This document shows positions 58,808-64,000 of a stretch of DNA of 64,000 bases, piece by piece (within the stretch, counting starts at the first letter, position 1; every line of letters starts with the position of its first letter). The stretch comes from JAHHTP01 sp964587555 (lineage in GTDB: Bacteria; Bacillota; Clostridia; Oscillospirales; Ruminococcaceae). The notes below the pieces were generated by a model. It was not told the origin of the DNA and made no database searches. It worked only from the letters and a program-made list of their open reading frames with translations. The position numbers and the translations under genes are program-made. The stretch is from contig CAZPLR010000007.1 of assembly GCA_964587555.1 (NCBI GenBank), positions 4,004 through 68,003 on the forward strand. The letters run 5' to 3'.

Positions 58808-60193
58808 ATGAGGTTTTCTGCAAAAGATACTGCGCAAGCCAGCGTATGCTTTATCACGCTCGGCTGCAAGGTGAATCAATACGAAAGCAATCTAATGGCG
58901 GCGCAGTTTGCCGCGGCGGGATTTCGGGTTTTTGACAGGGAAGATAAGGCGGGGGAAAAAGCGGATATTTATGTGATAAACTCCTGCACCGTCACCGCGA
59001 CCGGAGATAAAAAGACAAGGCAGATCCTACATCGCTGCCGCCGGGAGAATCCCGACGCGCTGATCGCGCTGACCGGCTGTTTTGTACAGGCGTCTCCGCA
59101 GAAAGCAAAGCTGTTACCGGAATGGGACGTTCTCTGCGGCAACACGCAGCGAAAGGATTTGCTGCGGCTGATACGTTTGGCGATTGATACCGGAGAAAAA
59201 GTGACTCAGGTGGATGCGCATCTGTCCGGAGAGGCGTTTGAGCCGATGCAGGTTTCCGGCTTTACGCACAAGACCCGCGCGATCGTCAAGATCGAGGACG
59301 GCTGCAACCGCTTTTGTTCTTACTGTGTTATCCCATACGCCAGAGGCAGGGTACGCAGCAAGGCGCTTCCCGATCTGGAGCGGGAGGTTAAAACGCTTGC
59401 GGACGCAGGATATCGGGAGATCGTGCTGGTAGGGATCAATCTAAGTTCCTATGGGATGGACCTTGGGCTGCGGCTGATCGATGCGGTGGAGTCCTGCTGT
59501 AGGATACCGGGGGTGAGCAGGGTACGCCTTGGTTCGCTCGAACCGGAGCTGCTGACCCATGCGGATCTTGTGCGTATGGCAAGGCTGCCGCAGTTCTGCC
59601 CGCAGTTTCATCTATCGCTGCAAAGCGGCAGCGACAGCGTACTGAAGCGGATGAACCGTCATTATGACACGGCGGAATATCTGCGCATTGTACAGGATAT
59701 CAGGGATTGCTTTGAAAATCCGGCGATCACAACCGACATCATGGTGGGCTTTCCCGGCGAAACCGAGGAGGAGCATTTGCAGTCGATTGCGTTTGCAAGG
59801 ACGGTTGGGTTTGCGCAGATGCATGTTTTTACCTACTCCGCAAGAGAGGGCACGCCGGCGGCGAGGATGCCGCAGCTTGACGGTCAGGTGAAGAAGGCGC
59901 GCACCGGCGAGATGCTTGCCTGTAAGGCGGCGCTGGAGGAGACCTTTTTACAATCTCAGATTGGAAAAAGGGCGGAGGTATTGTTAGAATCGCATATCAC
60001 GGCGCAGGGGGAAACCTTTTGCGCCGAGGGATATACACGCAACTACACGCCGGTTTATTTAACGGGCGAGAGTAAGGAAGCGCTTGCCGCGCTGCGGGGA
60101 AAGCTTCTTTTGGTCGAGCTTGCCGAGGGAAAGGATGGGCGTGTGGCTGCAAAGCTTATATCAGAAAAGGAAAATTGCAGAAAGATTGACTAA
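58808..60193 (+). CDS. mtaB: tRNA t6A37 methylthiotransferase MtaB
   Basis: The 461-residue radical-SAM enzyme adds a methylthio group to t6A37 of tRNA, giving ms2t6A. The N-terminal UPF0004 domain starts ITLGCKVNQYESNLM, whose Cys with VINSCTVTATGDKKT and ALTGCFVQ binds the auxiliary cluster. The radical-SAM motif CNRFCSYC lies near residue 164, and a TRAM domain ends the protein. The product of TsaE/TsaB, encoded 2.8 kb upstream, is its substrate. It is followed 20 bases later by purL. AGGTGG precedes the ATG. Confidence 0.95.
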   Translation: MRFSAKDTAQASVCFITLGCKVNQYESNLMAAQFAAAGFRVFDREDKAGEKADIYVINSCTVTATGDKKTRQILHRCRRENPDALIALTGCFVQASPQKAKLLPEWDVLCGNTQRKDLLRLIRLAIDTGEKVTQVDAHLSGEAFEPMQVSGFTHKTRAIVKIEDGCNRFCSYCVIPYARGRVRSKALPDLEREVKTLADAGYREIVLVGINLSSYGMDLGLRLIDAVESCCRIPGVSRVRLGSLEPELLTHADLVRMARLPQFCPQFHLSLQSGSDSVLKRMNRHYDTAEYLRIVQDIRDCFENPAITTDIMVGFPGETEEEHLQSIAFARTVGFAQMHVFTYSAREGTPAARMPQLDGQVKKARTGEMLACKAALEETFLQSQIGKRAEVLLESHITAQGETFCAEGYTRNYTPVYLTGESKEALAALRGKLLLVELAEGKDGRVAAKLISEKENCRKID

Positions 60194-60213
60194 AGGTTAA
60201 AGGAGCAGCAATT

Positions 60214-63200
60214 ATGTCAGTATTTCGGATTTATGTTGAAAAGAAAGCGGCATATGCCGCGCAGGCGGACAGTATGTGCGCCGACATCCGCACCTCTTTG
60301 CAGATGGATGCTCTTCATTCACTGCGGTTTATCAACCGTTACGATGTGCAGGGACTAACCGAGGAGCAGTTCGCGCTTGCGGTGAGCAATGTTTTTTCCG
60401 AGCCGAGCGTGGATGTGACCTACAGCGAGCTGCCGCAGCTTGGCAAGGACGAGTACATGCTTGCGATGGAGTATCTGCCGGGTCAGTTTGACCAGCGTGC
60501 CGACTCCTGTGAGCAGTGCTTACAGCTTTTGATTCAGGGGCAGCGTCCGGTCGTGCGCAATGCGCGCATTGTGATTCTGGCCGGCGAAAACTTGACCAGC
60601 GCGGATGTGGAGAAGATCAAGCATTATCTGATTAACCCGGTAGAAAGCCGCGAGGCCTCGCTTGAGCCGAAAGAGGATCTCAACACCCGTTATCCGTCGC
60701 CGGAGATGGTCAAGACGCTGACCGGGTTTACCGAGCTGGACGAAGCGGGCTTGGATCAGTTTGTTCGGCATTATGGGCTTGCGATGGACAACGATGATAT
60801 CGCGTTCTGTCAGAAGTATTTTCGTAATATTGAGCATCGCGATCCGACCATCACCGAAATCCGCATGATCGATACTTACTGGTCCGACCACTGCCGCCAC
60901 ACCACCTTCCTGACCCAGATCGATAATGTGGATATCGGCGACCCGGAGATCGAAAAGACGTTCCAAGAATATCATCTGGTGCGCGAGAGACTTTACAAAG
61001 GACGCACGGATAAGCCGGTAACGCTGATGGATATGGCGACGATCGGCGCAAAGTGGCTGAAGGCGCAAGGAAAGCTCAACGATCTTGACGAATCGGAGGA
61101 AATCAACGCCTGCTCGGTCAAGATTAAGGTGAATGTTGACGGGCAGGAGCAGGATTGGCTTCTGATGTTCAAAAATGAAACGCATAACCATCCGACCGAA
61201 ATCGAGCCGTTTGGCGGTGCGGCGACCTGCTTGGGCGGCGCAATCCGTGACCCGCTTTCCGGACGCTCCTACGTTTATCAGGCGATGCGCGTGACCGGCT
61301 CCGGTTCTCCGCTGACGCCGGTCAGCGAAACGATAGCCGGAAAGCTGCCGCAGAAGAAGATCACTTTGGGCGCTGCGGGCGGCTACAGCTCCTACGGCAA
61401 CCAGATCGGTCTGGCAACAGGACAGGTTTCGGAGATATACGACGAGGGCTATGTTGCCAAGCGCTTGGAGATTGGCGCGGTCATCGGCGCTGCTCCGGCG
61501 GAAAATGTCAGCCGCACAGCACCCCAGCCGGGCGACAGAGTCATTCTGCTCGGCGGTAAGACCGGACGTGACGGCTGCGGCGGGGCAACCGGCTCCTCGA
61601 AATCCCATACGCTGGAATCGCTGGAAAGCTGCGGCGCTGAGGTGCAGAAGGGCAACGCGCCGGAGGAGCGCAAATTACAGCGCTTATTCCGCAATCCGAA
61701 GGCGACGCGCCTGATTAAGCGCTGCAACGACTTTGGCGCGGGCGGCGTTTCAGTCGCAATCGGCGAACTTGCCGACGGTCTTTGCATTGACCTTGACAAG
61801 GTGCCGAAAAAGTATGACGGTCTGGACGGCACCGAGCTTGCGATTTCCGAGTCGCAGGAGCGCATGGCGTGCGTGGTTGCCGCCGAAGATGTGGATGCCT
61901 TTATCGCGCTGGCGGCAAAGGAGAACCTAATGGCGGTCGAGGTCGCTTATGTCACCGAGGAGCCGAGACTGACGATGAGTTGGAGAAATACCGTCATTGT
62001 AAGCTTATCCAGAGAATTTTTGAATTCCAACGGCGCACCGAAGCTGACCGATGTACAGATCCCGGCGGTTGGCGCAATCCAGCCGGAGTATGACCGGAAA
62101 AACACCGAGGAGGACTGGATCAGACATCTGTCGGATATCAATTTAGCGTCCCAAAAGGGACTTTCGGAGCGGTTTGACTCCACCATTGGCGCGGGAACGG
62201 TGCTGATGCCGTTCGGCGGCGAGAATCAGCTTACCCCGTCGCAGGCGATGGTCGGCAAGATTCCAGTGCTGCAAGGGACGACCAATACATGTTCGCTGAT
62301 GGCGTGGGGCTTTAATCCGGCGATCTCCAAGCAAAGCCCGTATCATGCGGCGATATATGCGGTGATCGAATCGGTGGCGAAGCTGGTAGCGACCGGCGGC
62401 GATTATCATCAGTGCTGGTTAACCTTCCAAGAATACTTTGCGCGTACTCAGAATAATCCAGTTCGCTGGGGCAAGCCGATGGCTGCGCTTTTGGGCAGCT
62501 TAAAGGCGCAGTGGGCGCTCGGTATCGGCTCAATTGGCGGCAAGGACTCGATGTCCGGTACGTTTGAACAGATCGACGTTCCGCCAACGCTGGTTTCGTT
62601 TGCGGTTTCGGTCGCACCGGAGGAAAGAATCATTTCACCGGAGTTTAAGCAGGTAAGCTCGACTGTCGCGATGATCCTGCCGAAATATGATGAAAACGGG
62701 ATGCCGGATTTCGACAGCGTGAAAGAGGTCTTTGATACGGTCGAGCATCTAATCCGCAACGGCTATGTCAACGCATGCAGCGCGATCACCCGCGGCGGCG
62801 TTGCCGAAGCGATTGCGAAGATGACGATGGGCAATTATATCGGCATGATTCTGACTGCCCCGCCGAAGGATCAGGTTTTGTTCAATCCGGTTTATGGTGG
62901 CTTTGTGTTGGAAATGAATCATCCGGATAAGATCAAGCCGAATATGACCGTTATCGGCCGCACAACCTCCAAATATATTCTGGCGATCAACGCCGAGCAT
63001 ATCATCAAGATGCGTGATTTACAGCATGCTTATGAAAGCAAGCTGGAGCCAGTTTTCCCGTATTGGAGCGAGCAGTTTGACACACACGAGGTTGTCAACA
63101 CGATCAACCGCCATCTGATCTCCGAGGAGCGTATCTACGCGCCGATAAAGATCGCAAAGCCGCGGGTGCTGATCCCGGTGTTCCCGGGCACAAACTGCGA

Positions 63201-63957
63201 ATACGATACCGCGCGGGCATTTGAGCGGGCAGGCGCATTGACCAAAACCTTTGTTATCAACACCTTAAGCTCGGAGGCGATTGTCGAGTCTGCGGAGAGG
63301 TTTGCGTCTCTTTTGCGCCAGTCGCAGATTTTGATGATCCCGGGCGGCTTTTCGGGCGGCGACGAGCCGGACGGCTCCGGCAAGTTTATCTGCGCATTTT
63401 TGAAAACACCGGTTATCCGTGAGGCGATCTCTGAGCTGCTGGAGAAGCGCGACGGCTTGGCGCTCGGCATCTGCAACGGTTTCCAAGCGCTGATTAAGCT
63501 GGGACTTGTGCCGTACGGCAGGATTGTGGATATGGCGAATAACGCGCCGACCCTGACCTTTAACAAAATTTCCCGACATCAGTCGATGATGGTGCGCACC
63601 CGCATCTGCTCGAACAAATCTCCGTGGCTTTACAACACCAAAGTCGGCGACGTTTACACCGTCCCGATCTCTCATGGAGAAGGCAGGTTTGTCGCGGATA
63701 AAGCCGAGTTGCGGCAATTGATCGAAAACGGTCAGGTTGCGACCCAATATGTGGATCTGTGCGATCATCCGACCGATAACGTGCGGTTTAATCCGAACGG
63801 CTCAATGATGGCGGTGGAGAGCATTACCTCTCCGGATGGGCGCGTTTTAGGCAAAATGGCTCACAGCGAGCGCATCGGCGCTGGCATTGGCAAGAATGTT
63901 CCGGGCGAGAAGGATCAGAAAATTTTCCTCTCCGGCGTCGAATATTTCACGAAGTAA
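60214..63957 (+). CDS. purL: Phosphoribosylformylglycinamidine synthase (single-chain PurL)
   Basis: The 1247-residue enzyme converts FGAR to FGAM with ATP and glutamine in purine biosynthesis. The N-terminal and linker parts lead into FGAM-synthase domains with the ATP-binding segment KNETHNHPTEIEPFGGAATC and a repeat half with GIGSIGGKDSMSGTF. The C-terminal glutaminase domain begins RVLIPVFPGTNCEYDTA and has the nucleophile in ALGICNGFQALIKLGL and the His in PISHGEGRFV. A single-chain form of about 1240 residues is usual in Clostridia. No other pur gene is nearby. Confidence 0.97.
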   Translation: MSVFRIYVEKKAAYAAQADSMCADIRTSLQMDALHSLRFINRYDVQGLTEEQFALAVSNVFSEPSVDVTYSELPQLGKDEYMLAMEYLPGQFDQRADSCEQCLQLLIQGQRPVVRNARIVILAGENLTSADVEKIKHYLINPVESREASLEPKEDLNTRYPSPEMVKTLTGFTELDEAGLDQFVRHYGLAMDNDDIAFCQKYFRNIEHRDPTITEIRMIDTYWSDHCRHTTFLTQIDNVDIGDPEIEKTFQEYHLVRERLYKGRTDKPVTLMDMATIGAKWLKAQGKLNDLDESEEINACSVKIKVNVDGQEQDWLLMFKNETHNHPTEIEPFGGAATCLGGAIRDPLSGRSYVYQAMRVTGSGSPLTPVSETIAGKLPQKKITLGAAGGYSSYGNQIGLATGQVSEIYDEGYVAKRLEIGAVIGAAPAENVSRTAPQPGDRVILLGGKTGRDGCGGATGSSKSHTLESLESCGAEVQKGNAPEERKLQRLFRNPKATRLIKRCNDFGAGGVSVAIGELADGLCIDLDKVPKKYDGLDGTELAISESQERMACVVAAEDVDAFIALAAKENLMAVEVAYVTEEPRLTMSWRNTVIVSLSREFLNSNGAPKLTDVQIPAVGAIQPEYDRKNTEEDWIRHLSDINLASQKGLSERFDSTIGAGTVLMPFGGENQLTPSQAMVGKIPVLQGTTNTCSLMAWGFNPAISKQSPYHAAIYAVIESVAKLVATGGDYHQCWLTFQEYFARTQNNPVRWGKPMAALLGSLKAQWALGIGSIGGKDSMSGTFEQIDVPPTLVSFAVSVAPEERIISPEFKQVSSTVAMILPKYDENGMPDFDSVKEVFDTVEHLIRNGYVNACSAITRGGVAEAIAKMTMGNYIGMILTAPPKDQVLFNPVYGGFVLEMNHPDKIKPNMTVIGRTTSKYILAINAEHIIKMRDLQHAYESKLEPVFPYWSEQFDTHEVVNTINRHLISEERIYAPIKIAKPRVLIPVFPGTNCEYDTARAFERAGALTKTFVINTLSSEAIVESAERFASLLRQSQILMIPGGFSGGDEPDGSGKFICAFLKTPVIREAISELLEKRDGLALGICNGFQALIKLGLVPYGRIVDMANNAPTLTFNKISRHQSMMVRTRICSNKSPWLYNTKVGDVYTVPISHGEGRFVADKAELRQLIENGQVATQYVDLCDHPTDNVRFNPNGSMMAVESITSPDGRVLGKMAHSERIGAGIGKNVPGEKDQKIFLSGVEYFTK

Positions 63958-63963
63958 GCTTCT

Positions 63964-64000
63964 GGCCGGCTGTTCTTTGGGCAGCCGGCCGTCCTATTTT
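63964..64000 (+). terminator. purL terminator
   Basis: GGCCGGCTG/CAGCCGGCC with a 9-base loop, followed by GTCCTATTTT at the window edge. Confidence 0.8.

Noticed and set aside
60520..61608. A 362-codon minus-strand frame opposite purL
   Set aside because: The sense strand is unambiguous PurL.
1..64000. CRISPR arrays, insertion sequences, prophage genes and rRNA
   Set aside because: No direct-repeat array, transposase, integrase or phage structural gene, nor any rRNA-like stretch, was found.

Overview
The window looks like chromosomal DNA of an anaerobic, moderately GC-rich Firmicute of class Clostridia, probably a gut member of the Oscillospirales/Ruminococcaceae type. The support is: AGGAGG-type ribosome sites, sigma-A promoters with 17-bp spacing and an extended -10 ahead of the tRNAs, glycan- and peptide-scavenging enzymes (GH125, a GH109-like enzyme, PepF, PepV, asparaginase), a NifS/NifU pair without an isc operon, an HPr-like protein lacking the phosphorylatable histidine, and LexA. 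The genus is not determined. No rRNA, CRISPR array, insertion sequence or prophage was seen.

Layout. 0-2.3 kb: the end of a YeiH-type exporter gene and pepF on the minus strand. 2.5-18.6 kb: one long plus-strand operon of nine genes behind a TTGACA-17-TAAAAT promoter. It encodes an exported/anchored vWA protein, a very large tubulin/FtsZ-superfamily protein, two unrecognised proteins, a zinc-ribbon TRAFAC-like GTPase, a GAP1-like GTPase-associated protein, a degenerate kinase-like protein, a Sel1-type protein with two membrane segments and a polytopic membrane protein. This is the most interesting part of the window: a complete multi-gene tubulin-vWA-GTPase system. Comparative-genomic work has linked such families to membrane remodelling or to NTP-dependent conflict systems, but the function is unproven. 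18.6-24.3 kb: a histidine phosphatase, a 967-residue protein with three OST-HTH/LOTUS-like units, three copies of an unnamed module and a DUF3825-like C-terminus (probable RNA biology), rsmI, and an orphan ABC ATPase.

24.3-27.1 kb: tRNA-rich segment. Two identical tRNA-Thr(GGT) genes with related terminators lie in inverted orientation and bracket a phosphatase gene, a Gly-Arg-His-Gln tRNA operon, an orphan beta-class DNA methyltransferase and tRNA-Asp. 27.4-38.4 kb: metabolism (TIM-barrel-like protein, DMT exporter, asparaginase, GH125 alpha-mannosidase, PepV dipeptidase, glutamine-dependent NAD synthetase, Asp-box propeller protein, FkbM methyltransferase). 38.6-41.4 kb: a decay zone with a frameshifted Sel1 gene, a truncated Crp/Fnr regulator, a ferredoxin-type protein that has lost its cluster domain and now reads into L-lactate dehydrogenase, and a multiply frameshifted small gene. 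41.4-46.1 kb: thioredoxin, a candidate 31-residue protein on the minus strand with a perfect promoter, a glycosyltransferase, nifS-nifU and an esterase.

46.4-64 kb: a membrane-anchored PASTA pseudokinase, hemB, two TrkA-type K+ regulatory subunits, lexA, a GH109-like oxidoreductase, a Na/Pi cotransporter, a C39-like peptidase, a t6A-related and nucleotide-salvage operon (tsaE-tsaB-rpiB-upp), an HPr-like regulator, mtaB and purL. TsaE/TsaB (t6A synthesis) and MtaB (methylthiolation of t6A37) act on the same tRNA nucleotide. Most genes are compactly packed, with intrinsic terminators at the operon ends.
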